Assembly (NCBI GenBank): GCA_964551545.1 | Contig: CAZKCT010000008.1 | Location: forward strand, 1-52,150 | Direction of reading: 5' to 3' | Source of the DNA: Thiopontia sp964551545 | GTDB lineage: Bacteria > Pseudomonadota > Gammaproteobacteria > GCF-002020875 | DNA length: 52,150 bases | In this document: piece by piece, positions 21,981 to 30,169 of the stretch | Numbering within the stretch: the stretch's first letter is position 1 | Layout: each line of letters begins with the position of its first letter | Notes under the pieces: model-generated | What the model was told of the DNA's origin: nothing | The model's input: only the letters and a program-made list of their open reading frames with translations | The model's database searches: none | Made by a program: the position numbers and the translations under genes

Positions 21981-24713
21981 TCAGGTGAGCTTGCCACAAC
22001 ACTGTTTGTATTTTTTCCCGGAGCCACAGGGGCAAGGTTCATTACGTCCCACCTTGCGCCCTTCGCGCACAAACGGGGCCTGCTCCTCTTCTGTCGGCGC
22101 CTCGGTCTGCTGCTGTTCACCCCCCCCCATAACGCCTGCCGGGGCATGCTGAAACTCCATTCCGGCAGCGGTTTCTGCGGCTTGGCGGCGCTGCTCCTCT
22201 ACCGCCTGTACATCCTCTTCCGTCCGCACCTGAACCCGGGTCATGATTCCCAGCGCATCATGTTTGATGCGATCCAGCATCGCGGTGAACATCTCAAACG
22301 ACTCGCGTTTGTACTCCTGCTTCGGATTCTTCTGTGCATAGCCACGCAGATGAATGCCCTGACGCAGGTGGTCCATCGCCTGCAGATGCTCCTTCCACTG
22401 GTGATCAAGCACCTGCAACATCACCGCCTTCTCAAAGTGACGTACCGTATCTGATCCAGCCTGTGCCTCCTTGTCTGCATAGACTTTCTCCATTTCGGAG
22501 ACCACTTTATCTCGCAGGGTCTCTTCGTGCAGGTCGTCATCGGCTTCCAGCCATGTTGAGACCGGGAGTTCCAGATCAAACTCTTTCTTGAGCGCCTCTT
22601 CCAGGCCTGAGATATCCCACTGCTCTTCCATACTCTGTGGAGGAACAAAGTGGTTGATCATCTGGTTAACCACATCGTTGCGGACCGCTTGAACCGTCTC
22701 GGAGATATCCTCCACATCCATCAGGTCGTTACGCTGCTCGTAGATCACCTGGCGCTGGTCATTGGCGACATCGTCATACTCCAGCAGCTGTTTACGAGTA
22801 TCGAAGTTGTGCCCCTCGACCTTGCGCTGGGCATTCTCAATCGCCTTGTTGACCCAAGGGTGCTCAATCGCCTCTCCCTCTTCCATCCCCAGCTTCTGCA
22901 TCATTCCTGCCAGACGATCAGAGGCGAAGATCCGCATCAACGAATCTTCCAGCGAGAGGTAGAAACGACTGGCGCCTGGATCTCCCTGGCGCCCAGAACG
23001 GCCTCGTAGCTGATTATCAATACGGCGGGATTCATGACGCTCGGTGCCAATAATATGGAGCCCACCAGAAGCCAATACCTGCTCATGACGCTGTCGCCAC
23101 GCTGCCTTGGCCTCCTCAACCTTAGCAGCATCCGGATTTTCCCCCAGCGCAACCAGCTCTGCATCCAGACTACCACCCAGCACAATATCGGTTCCTCGAC
23201 CCGCCATATTGGTCGCAATAGTCACCGCACCGGGCGCACCAGCATGCTCCACAATATGGGCCTCACGTTCATGCTGTTTCGCATTCAGTACCTCATGCTC
23301 AATCTTCTCTTTTTTAAGCATCTCTGAAATTAACTCAGAGTTCTCAATCGAGGCCGTTCCAACCAGTACCGGCTGCTGTTTCGCCATACACTCACGGACA
23401 TCTTCAACGATGGCATTAAACTTCTCTTGAGCAGTGAGATAGACCAAGTCCGCCCGATCATCCCGCAACATGGGACGATGAGTGGGGATCACCACCACTT
23501 CCAGACCGTAGATCTGCTGGAACTCATAGGCCTCAGTATCGGCGGTACCTGTCATGCCCGAAAGCTTGTCATACATGCGGAAGAAATTCTGGAAGGTGAT
23601 CGAGGCCATGGTCTGGTTCTCATTCTGGATCGCCACCCCCTCTTTTGCCTCAACCGCCTGGTGCAACCCCTCTCCCCAGCGCCGCCCCGGCATGGTTCGT
23701 CCAGTGAACTCATCCACAATCACCACCTGATCGTTCTGCACGATGTAGTGAACATTCTTCTCATAGACCACATGGGCCCGTAGTGCCGCATAGAGGTGGT
23801 GCATCAAGGTAATATTCTGCGGATCATAGAGGCTATCTCCCTCTTCCAGTAGACCCGCCTCAGTCAACAGCTCCTCAACCTTTTCGTGCCCATCTTCCGT
23901 CAGCAGCACCTGCTTCGACTTCTCATCCACCGTATAGTCCCCATTAACCTCTTCCCCCTCTTCCTGGCCGCGCTGTAGCTGGGCGGGAAGGCTGTTCATG
24001 GTCTGATAGAGCTCGGAGTTGTCATCCGTTGGCCCGGAGATAATCAATGGGGTACGGGCCTCGTCAATCAAGATCGAATCGACCTCATCAACCACTGCAA
24101 AGGCGCGCTTGCCCTGCACTCGCTCATCTGCAGAGAAGGACATATTGTCACGCAGGTAGTCGAAACCAAATTCATTATTGGTGCCGTAGGTAATATCCGC
24201 AGCATAGGCCTGCTGGCGCTGATCATGCTCCAACGCTGGAACCACGACCCCCACACTCATCCCGAGGAAATTGTAGAGCTGCCCCATCCACTCCGCATCA
24301 CGATTGGCCAGATAGTCATTGACCGTCACTACATGGACCCCATTGCCAGAGAGCGCATTGAGGTAGACCGCCAGAGTTGCCATTAGGGTCTTACCCTCAC
24401 CGGTACGCATCTCGGCAATCTTGCCCTGATGCAGCACCATGCCGCCAATCAACTGGACATCATAGTGACGCATCTCGAACACCCGCTGAGAGGCCTCACG
24501 CACAGTAGCAAAAGCCTCAGGCAACAGATCGTCAAGCGATGTCCCCTCTTCCAAGCGAGTACGGAATGCTGCAGTTTTCCCTTTCAACGCCTCATCGCTG
24601 AGCGCCTGAAGCTCTGGTTCCAGTGCATTGATTTGATCGACCACCTTCTGCATCTTGCGAATCATGCGGTCGTTGCGGCTACCAAAAACCTTCTTGAAAA
24701 CTTTTTTTATCAT
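21981..24713 (-). CDS. secA: Preprotein translocase ATPase SecA
   Basis: 910 residues from ATG 24713 (MIKKVFKKVFGSRNDR); 11 upstream in-frame residues are unlike SecA. Walker A is MRTGEGKT (about 102-109), the DEAD-type box is VDEVDS, and IATNMAGRGTDI and the QLRGRSGRQGDPG arginine fingers follow. The C-terminal zinc motif CPCGSGKKYKQCC that binds SecB and phospholipid is intact. It drives protein export through SecYEG. No SecM-like arrest peptide is seen between lpxC and secA; that 167-bp gap has only GC-rich hairpins (for example at 24765-24785). Confidence 0.97.
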   Translation of the reverse strand: MIKKVFKKVFGSRNDRMIRKMQKVVDQINALEPELQALSDEALKGKTAAFRTRLEEGTSLDDLLPEAFATVREASQRVFEMRHYDVQLIGGMVLHQGKIAEMRTGEGKTLMATLAVYLNALSGNGVHVVTVNDYLANRDAEWMGQLYNFLGMSVGVVVPALEHDQRQQAYAADITYGTNNEFGFDYLRDNMSFSADERVQGKRAFAVVDEVDSILIDEARTPLIISGPTDDNSELYQTMNSLPAQLQRGQEEGEEVNGDYTVDEKSKQVLLTEDGHEKVEELLTEAGLLEEGDSLYDPQNITLMHHLYAALRAHVVYEKNVHYIVQNDQVVIVDEFTGRTMPGRRWGEGLHQAVEAKEGVAIQNENQTMASITFQNFFRMYDKLSGMTGTADTEAYEFQQIYGLEVVVIPTHRPMLRDDRADLVYLTAQEKFNAIVEDVRECMAKQQPVLVGTASIENSELISEMLKKEKIEHEVLNAKQHEREAHIVEHAGAPGAVTIATNMAGRGTDIVLGGSLDAELVALGENPDAAKVEEAKAAWRQRHEQVLASGGLHIIGTERHESRRIDNQLRGRSGRQGDPGASRFYLSLEDSLMRIFASDRLAGMMQKLGMEEGEAIEHPWVNKAIENAQRKVEGHNFDTRKQLLEYDDVANDQRQVIYEQRNDLMDVEDISETVQAVRNDVVNQMINHFVPPQSMEEQWDISGLEEALKKEFDLELPVSTWLEADDDLHEETLRDKVVSEMEKVYADKEAQAGSDTVRHFEKAVMLQVLDHQWKEHLQAMDHLRQGIHLRGYAQKNPKQEYKRESFEMFTAMLDRIKHDALGIMTRVQVRTEEDVQAVEEQRRQAAETAAGMEFQHAPAGVMGGGEQQQTEAPTEEEQAPFVREGRKVGRNEPCPCGSGKKYKQCCGKLT

Positions 24714-24880
24714 GGTGTCAGACCGCTTCCTGCGGCACTCTGTCATTCGAAATAGGGTCGATCGAAATAGCCGCCAGAACGTGGCGCCATTTTTCTAACG
24801 AAGAAAAAAGAAGATCATAGCGAATCGGGGGGTGAACTCCAACAAGAACCCCCTCTGAAAGATCGATTTTTATAACGCCC

Positions 24881-25786
24881 CTATGCGGTTAGCGGGACAA
24901 AAGAGATTGGCGCAGGAGCACTCTCTTCAAAAGTGACATATTCCCAAGAGGACCTGGATGCGAGCACTGCACGAGTCAGTTGGTTATTGAGGTCGTGACC
25001 AGATTTGTAACCATGATAGGCACCAAGAATTGGATTCCCCAATAGATAGAGGTCACCGACCGCATCCAGAATCTTATGGCGGACAAACTCATCCTTAAAG
25101 CGGAGCCCATCCTCATTCAACACGCGGAATTCATCCAGCCCTACAGCATTTTCCAAGCTGGCACCGAGCGCCAATCCCTGCATTCGCAGCGCCTCAACAT
25201 CGCGCATAAAACCAAAGGTACGAGCACGACTGATCTCTTTCTCATAACGAAGCGAAGAGAAATCAACCTCATGGTGCTGCAGTTCATTACTAAATGCCGG
25301 GTGCTGAAAATCGATCTCGAAGGAGAGCTTGAAGCCGTCAAAGGGATCCAGAAAGGCGACCTTGTCACCATCTCGAACCTCAATCCGCTCTTTGATCCGG
25401 ATATAACGTTTGGCTGCAGACTGCTCGGCCAATCCCGCACTTTTCAACATAAAGACAAAGGTGCTGGCACTACCATCCATAATAGGAATCTCTGCGGCAT
25501 CAAGGTCCACATAGGCATTATCCACCCCAAGTCCTGCAAACGCAGACATCAGGTGCTCGACCGTAGAGATCGATGCATCATCTTTCATCAAGGTGGTTGA
25601 GAGGCGAGTATCTCCAACACAGGAGGGGCAGGCTGCCACATGGGGGGCACCACCAAGATCGACCCGACGGAACACAATACCGGTATTGACCGGTGCGGGG
25701 CGAAGGGTCAAATGAACCTTTTTCCCGGAGTGCAACCCGATCCCGGTGGAGTGGATCTGGTTTTTTAATGTTCGTTGGCGAGTCAT
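24881..25786 (-). CDS. lpxC: UDP-3-O-acyl-N-acetylglucosamine deacetylase
   Basis: 301 residues. Zinc ligands are H78 (STVEHLMSAFAG), H237 and D241 (FVRHKILDAVGDLY), and the general-base His is in KSGHDLNNQL. GLHSGKKVHLTLRPAP is the conserved N-terminal block. It is the committed step of lipid A synthesis and an FtsH target in enterics. It normally follows ftsZ; here the dcw gene before it is ftsA, at 508 bp. It has its own strong promoter. No good ribosome binding site precedes the ATG. Confidence 0.97.
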   Translation of the reverse strand: MTRQRTLKNQIHSTGIGLHSGKKVHLTLRPAPVNTGIVFRRVDLGGAPHVAACPSCVGDTRLSTTLMKDDASISTVEHLMSAFAGLGVDNAYVDLDAAEIPIMDGSASTFVFMLKSAGLAEQSAAKRYIRIKERIEVRDGDKVAFLDPFDGFKLSFEIDFQHPAFSNELQHHEVDFSSLRYEKEISRARTFGFMRDVEALRMQGLALGASLENAVGLDEFRVLNEDGLRFKDEFVRHKILDAVGDLYLLGNPILGAYHGYKSGHDLNNQLTRAVLASRSSWEYVTFEESAPAPISFVPLTA

Positions 25787-25821
25787 CAGTCGGTATCTAC
25801 AAGTGTCTTGCTAGGTCGTGG

Positions 25822-25850
25822 ATTATATACAAGCATTCTCTTGAATGCAA
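25822..25850 (-). promoter_or_regulatory. lpxC promoter with inverted repeat
   Basis: On the minus strand TTGCAT (25845-25850), 17 bp and a perfect TATAAT (25822-25827). GCATTC-AAGA-GAATGC (25833-25848) is a perfect inverted repeat over the -35 end and spacer, so a repressor or activator site is possible. Confidence 0.7.
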
Positions 25851-25889
25851 ACACATAAAAAACGCATTATTTCGACAGATTTTGATTTT

Positions 25890-26008
25890 AGGTGAGAACC
25901 AAGAGGAAATGCAAGCATTAATTGGGCTAATTTCCCAATACTTTTCACCTGCTTACCTCAGATCAATCAGAAAATTGTCGATCTTTTCACAACAATTGGG
26001 AAAAGATC
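25890..26008. other. Structured non-coding stretch between ftsA and lpxC
   Basis: Nested inverted repeats: AGGTGA (25890-25895) with TCACCT (25945-25950), inside it ATTGGG / CCCAAT (25921-25926 with 25934-25939), then GATCTTTTC / GAAAAGATC (25980-25988 with 26000-26008). No T tract follows in the direction of the dcw genes, so they are not clear terminators, though they may end or protect that transcript. Confidence 0.45.
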
Positions 26009-26018
26009 AAAAAAACCT

Positions 26019-26287
26019 TAGTACTCGAACCCCATTGTATTGAGGGATACAGAACCACACACAGCGTTCAAGACAAGGCGTAGCCATGCAGGCATAGTCA
26101 CTCTATGTCAAATGACTACAACGCAGTATTGGGCGCTGTGTGTAATTCCCTTTGGGCGGTCGGAAAGCGACCATCTGCTGCGTTGTCCTCACTTGAATTG
26201 GCTACGGCCAGTCCTGCATTCGTCCGCCTTGCAGCTAACCGCTCTCCGATCCGCTGCATCCCTCAATACAATGGGGCTCAAGTACTA
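26019..26287. mobile_element. MITE-like element with 29-bp terminal inverted repeats
   Basis: The arms at 26020-26048 and 26258-26286 match in 27 of 29 positions (core CCCCATTGTATTGAGGGAT). A TA stands just outside each arm, as expected for a TA target duplication. Inside, a second set of complementary segments (ACACACAGCG near 26054 with CGCTGTGTGT near 26146; CAACGCAG near 26118 with CTGCGTTG near 26198) folds the element further. No transposase or real gene is inside. It fits a non-autonomous element moved by an IS630/Tc1-type transposase elsewhere; the family is inferred. Confidence 0.75.
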
Positions 26288-26294
26288 GTAAAAA

Positions 26295-27521
26295 TCAGAG
26301 ATTACTGGAGAACCAGCTCTTCATTCGATCCCACACGGAGGCGCTCCCGCCATCCAGCAAACCACCATTCTGGCGACGATTCCGGGCCGCATGAATCAAC
26401 AGCCCGACTCCGGTGGCATGAAGCGGCGTCTTGACAATATCAATCAATCCCTCCGCATTCTGCGGAATTCCGAGCCGCACCGGTTTGTGAAAAATCTCCT
26501 CAGCAAGTTCCACAGCCCCCTCCATCTTTGAGCTTCCACCGGTCAACACGATACCCGCATTGATCAGATCCTCAAAACCACTGCGGCGCAATTCTGCCTG
26601 CACCAGCGTAAATAGCTCTTCATAACGGGGACCCACTACCTCGGCCAGTCCCTGACGCGCAAGTCGACGTTCTGGACGGTCTCCGATACTGGGCACCGCG
26701 ATCTCCTCTTCCGGCGCCACCATTTCGGAAACTGCACAGGCGTAACGCACTTTGATTGCCTCGGCATGATGGGTCGGGGTCCGCAAAAAAACGGCAATAT
26801 CATTGGTAACCTGATCACCCGCAACCGGGATCACTGCGGTATGGCGAATCGACCCTTCGGTAAAGACCGCGATATCGGTTGTGCCACCGCCAATATCGAT
26901 CATGCAGACACCCAGCTCCTTCTCATCGTCACTGAGCACCGCATAACTTGAGGCCAACTGCTCAAGCACCACATCCTCTGCCTCCAGCCCACAGAGACGG
27001 ATACATTTCACAATGTTCTGCGCCGCACTAATAGACCCGGTCACAATATGGACCTTCGCCTCCAACCGTACCCCAGACATTCCCAGAGGTTCATGAATAC
27101 CATCCTGGTTATCGATCACGAACTCTTGCGGCAAGACATGGAGAATTTTCTGGTCGGCTGGAATGGCAATCGCCTTGGCAGCATCCACAACCCGATCGAC
27201 ATCGACCGCGGTCACCTCTCGGGTTCGGATGGCAACAATGCCGTGGGAGTTCATTCCCTGGATATGGCTACCGGCAATCCCGGCCGAAACGGAACCGATC
27301 TCACAATCAGCCATGATCTCCGCCTCCTCAACCGCACTCTGAATCGATTTGACGGTTGATTCGATATTGACCACAACCCCTTTTTTCAACCCTTTGGAAG
27401 GGTGTGTTCCGATGCCCAACACCTCCAGTTCACCACTTGGCGAAAGGGATCCGACAACCGCTGCGATCTTGGTGGTACCAATGTCGAGTCCAACAATCAG
27501 TTCACGCTCTTTCTTAGCCAT
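26295..27521 (-). CDS. ftsA: Cell division protein FtsA
   Basis: 408 residues from ATG 27521, with GGAAAGAG upstream; a longer TTG-started frame is ignored. The actin-like ATPase blocks are present: GLDIGTTKIAAVVG, DIGGGTTDIAVF and VLTGGSSKMEG. The C-terminal tail (SVWDRMKSWFSSNL) is the amphipathic helix that tethers the Z ring to the membrane. In nearly all gammaproteobacteria ftsZ follows at once. Here the stop is followed by a MITE-like element and lpxC, so FtsA and FtsZ are made from opposite ends of the same cluster. Confidence 0.96.
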   Translation of the reverse strand: MAKKERELIVGLDIGTTKIAAVVGSLSPSGELEVLGIGTHPSKGLKKGVVVNIESTVKSIQSAVEEAEIMADCEIGSVSAGIAGSHIQGMNSHGIVAIRTREVTAVDVDRVVDAAKAIAIPADQKILHVLPQEFVIDNQDGIHEPLGMSGVRLEAKVHIVTGSISAAQNIVKCIRLCGLEAEDVVLEQLASSYAVLSDDEKELGVCMIDIGGGTTDIAVFTEGSIRHTAVIPVAGDQVTNDIAVFLRTPTHHAEAIKVRYACAVSEMVAPEEEIAVPSIGDRPERRLARQGLAEVVGPRYEELFTLVQAELRRSGFEDLINAGIVLTGGSSKMEGAVELAEEIFHKPVRLGIPQNAEGLIDIVKTPLHATGVGLLIHAARNRRQNGGLLDGGSASVWDRMKSWFSSNL

Positions 27522-27572
27522 CACTCTTTCCCATATTGGTTTAAACCGGTTGTGAAAGGATTTACGCCCCAA

Positions 27573-28376
27573 TTACCCATCTGCCACATCCCTCATTTTC
27601 ACCGCCATGCCCCGTTCATAACGCAAATCAACCTTCTCAATGGGTTGCTTCAAACGAGACATTATAACCGCTGATTGACTGCTCCACCGCGCCAATCTCC
27701 GCTCCATCCCAGCACGCCCCAGATTGAGCAGCAAACCGCTGCGCAACTCCAATAGCATGGAGCCTCGCCGATCTATCTCCATCTTCGCAACCTCTCCTCC
27801 TGATGGACGGAGAATCTCTTTAAAACGGAGGAGTTGGCGATAACGCAGGTCACTGCGCTGTTCATGGGCGACGATTACTGGCAACTGCAAATGATCGAGC
27901 AAAACCCCATCAGCATCAAAGAACTCTCCTCTACGGTTGAGATACCCCTGCTCGCCCCATACGGCCACGGCCTGCTGCTCCTCAATCCAGACTTCAACTG
28001 TCTCTGGCCATCTTTTACGCAATCGTACTCTGTCCACCCAAGGTAACTGCTCCAGATGATCTCGTAACACCATCAGGTCGAGCGCGATCATTCCATCGCC
28101 TGAAAGCTGCTGGACCCGCTGCCGAATCTCCACAGGTCTTACACGGTCAATCTCTCCATGAATCACCACCCGCTTGACGGGCATCGACTCAGGCTGCTCG
28201 ACCCACGCCTCAACGGCCTTCCCTTGTTGCCAGAACCACCCCCCCAAACCAGCGGCCACTAATATTAAAAGCATGACCACACGGACAAACCATGGAGAAC
28301 GCTTGTGCGCAGGCACCTCACCCTTGGAGCGATTTTTTCGCTCGGGCGGACGGCGCATGCTCCGCTGCCTGCTCAT
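27573..28376 (-). CDS. ftsQ: Cell division protein FtsQ
   Basis: 267 residues from ATG 28376, which overlaps the ddl stop (ATGA). A basic cytoplasmic N-terminus (about 1-30) is followed by one membrane segment (WFVRVVMLLILVAAGLGGWFW), then the POTRA domain (VKRVVIHGEIDRVRPVEIRQRVQQL) and the beta domain. FtsQ links FtsBL to the divisome. 39 further in-frame residues upstream read into ddl and are not used. ftsA begins 51 bp downstream. Confidence 0.93.
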   Translation of the reverse strand: MSRQRSMRRPPERKNRSKGEVPAHKRSPWFVRVVMLLILVAAGLGGWFWQQGKAVEAWVEQPESMPVKRVVIHGEIDRVRPVEIRQRVQQLSGDGMIALDLMVLRDHLEQLPWVDRVRLRKRWPETVEVWIEEQQAVAVWGEQGYLNRRGEFFDADGVLLDHLQLPVIVAHEQRSDLRYRQLLRFKEILRPSGGEVAKMEIDRRGSMLLELRSGLLLNLGRAGMERRLARWSSQSAVIMSRLKQPIEKVDLRYERGMAVKMRDVADG

Positions 28377-29275
28377 GAGAGCTCCAACACCCTCCACACC
28401 AACTGCTGAAATGAGATCCCGGCATGAGAGGCCGCCATCGGCACCAGACTGTGATCCGTCATTCCCGGCACGGTATTGATCTCCAACAACCACGGGTTCC
28501 CTGAATTATCCATCATGATGTCGGCCCGCCCCCACCCTCGGCAATCCAGCGCCTGAAACGCCCGCAGCGCGAGCTGCTGCAACGCCTCCTCGGCTGCCTT
28601 ATCCAAACCACAGGGGCAGAGGTACTGCGTATCCTCAGCCAGATACTTTGCCTCAAAATCATAAAATCCGTGCGGTGTCTGTAGGTAAATCACAGGCAAC
28701 GGCTGATCCCCAAGAATGGCCACCGTATACTCCGCCCCCTCAATCCACTGCTCCGCAATCACCGCACCGGCAAACTGCTGCGCAGCACCCCAGGCTTTCT
28801 GCAACTCGGCTTGGCTCTCCACCCGCGCCATACCGATACTGGAACCTTCGCAGACCGGCTTGACCATCAATGGGAATCCCATCCGTGCTGCGGCATGATC
28901 CAAATCTGATAAGTGCTGAAGCAGCTGAAAGTCGGGCGTTGGCAGACCAACCCCCTTCCAGAGCTGCTTGGTCCGCAGCTTATCCATCGCCAGCGCCGAG
29001 GCCAACACACCAGAACCGGTATAGGGAATCTGCAGAGACTCCAATACACCCTGGATCACACCATCCTCCCCGCCTCGACCGTGCAGCACAATGAATGCTC
29101 GATCATAATCTCGCAGCGCCTCGATAGGATGCTCGACAGGATCAAAGGCAGCCACATTCAGCCCTCTCTTCTGTAGCCCCTGCAATACCGCCGCCCCACT
29201 TTTCAGGGAGATCTCTCGCTCTGAGGAGTCTCCTCCCATCAGCACCGCGACCCGCTCTTGCTCAAGACTCATCAT
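28373..29275 (-). CDS. ddl: D-alanine--D-alanine ligase
   Basis: 300 residues, DdlB size. VAVLMGGDSSEREISLKSG at the N-terminus, LHGRGGEDGVIQGVLE, the ATP-grasp lysine in PLMVKPVCEGSSIGM, and the metal site DIMMDNSGNPWLLEINTVPGMT. It makes the D-Ala-D-Ala dipeptide that MurF adds. Two ATGs in tandem open it (29275 and 29272), with GAGGACAG upstream. It overlaps murB by 14 bp. Confidence 0.96.
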   Translation of the reverse strand: MMSLEQERVAVLMGGDSSEREISLKSGAAVLQGLQKRGLNVAAFDPVEHPIEALRDYDRAFIVLHGRGGEDGVIQGVLESLQIPYTGSGVLASALAMDKLRTKQLWKGVGLPTPDFQLLQHLSDLDHAAARMGFPLMVKPVCEGSSIGMARVESQAELQKAWGAAQQFAGAVIAEQWIEGAEYTVAILGDQPLPVIYLQTPHGFYDFEAKYLAEDTQYLCPCGLDKAAEEALQQLALRAFQALDCRGWGRADIMMDNSGNPWLLEINTVPGMTDHSLVPMAASHAGISFQQLVWRVLELS

Positions 29276-30167
29276 CTGTCCTCAATCGCTCTCCAACCAC
29301 TCGCACCTCTCGCTGCAATTGAATCCCATGGTCACGCTGGACCACTTGCTCAATCTCTTCGATCAACGCCTCTATCTCCGTTGCCGTTGCTTTCCCTTGA
29401 TTCACAATAAAGTTTGCGTGCTCAACAGCGACACAGGCATCACCAACACAGTGCCCTTTGAGCCCACTCAGCTCAATCAGTCGTCCCGCATAATCCCCTT
29501 CTGGGTTACGAAACACCGAACCACAACTGGGGAGCCCCATTGGCTGACTGCTATTACGTGCCTTGAGCTGCTTGCGCAGCGCGAGGTCATCCTGTTGTTT
29601 CTGGCGATTCGGCAATAGAAAGGTGGCCGCAACAAACCACTCTTCCTGCTCTTGGCCGCCCCTTCGCTTAATCGATCGATACCCCGGTTGATACGCTGTT
29701 GCATCTCTATGGTGGAGCGCGCCACTACGATCAATCACCTCCACACGATCCACCCAACTCCAGATTTCATCCCCAAAAGCACCTGCATTCATCGACAGTG
29801 CCCCACCAACCGATCCTGGGATCCCCGCAAGAAAACCGAGATGCCCACTGCCCAATTGACGCACCTGCCGAGCCAATCGCGCCAACGAGACACCGCTCTC
29901 AGCTCGAATTGCTCCACCTTCCAACACGTCGATTTGGTCCACCCCTTCTCGCAACAGAATCACACTCCCACGCACACCACCATCTCGCACCAGAAGATTA
30001 CTCCCCCGCCCCATCCACAACAGTGGCTCATCATCAGGCAGCGATTGCAGAATACCAATCAGTGCTGCAAGGGTTTGTGGTTGATAGAGTCGATCTGCAG
30101 GACCGCCTACATTCCAGCTGGTGTAGGGCGCAAGCGACTGGTCCAGGATTGGCTGCAGCTCTGTCAT
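29262..30167 (-). CDS. murB: UDP-N-acetylenolpyruvoylglucosamine reductase
   Basis: 301 residues. FAD-binding blocks YTSWNVGGPADRLYQP, LLWMGRGSNLLVRDGG and GIPGSVGGALSMNAGAFG; then GYRSIKR; the catalytic Ser is in SCGSVFRNPEGDYAGRLIE. It reduces the enolpyruvyl group to form UDP-MurNAc. The length and the CGSVFRNP form suggest the type II group (about 300 residues) rather than the longer E. coli form. It starts 2 bp after murC. Confidence 0.95.
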   Translation of the reverse strand: MTELQPILDQSLAPYTSWNVGGPADRLYQPQTLAALIGILQSLPDDEPLLWMGRGSNLLVRDGGVRGSVILLREGVDQIDVLEGGAIRAESGVSLARLARQVRQLGSGHLGFLAGIPGSVGGALSMNAGAFGDEIWSWVDRVEVIDRSGALHHRDATAYQPGYRSIKRRGGQEQEEWFVAATFLLPNRQKQQDDLALRKQLKARNSSQPMGLPSCGSVFRNPEGDYAGRLIELSGLKGHCVGDACVAVEHANFIVNQGKATATEIEALIEEIEQVVQRDHGIQLQREVRVVGERLRTDDES

Positions 30168-30169
30168 GC

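Noticed and set aside
24714..24880. SecM-like secretion monitor between lpxC and secA
   Set aside because: No open frame with a signal peptide and arrest motif; only GC-rich hairpins are present.
26040..26434. Short plus-strand frames (82 and 109 residues) within and beside the MITE-like element
   Set aside because: They cross the inverted repeat and the ftsA 3' end, do not resemble a transposase, and have no start signals.
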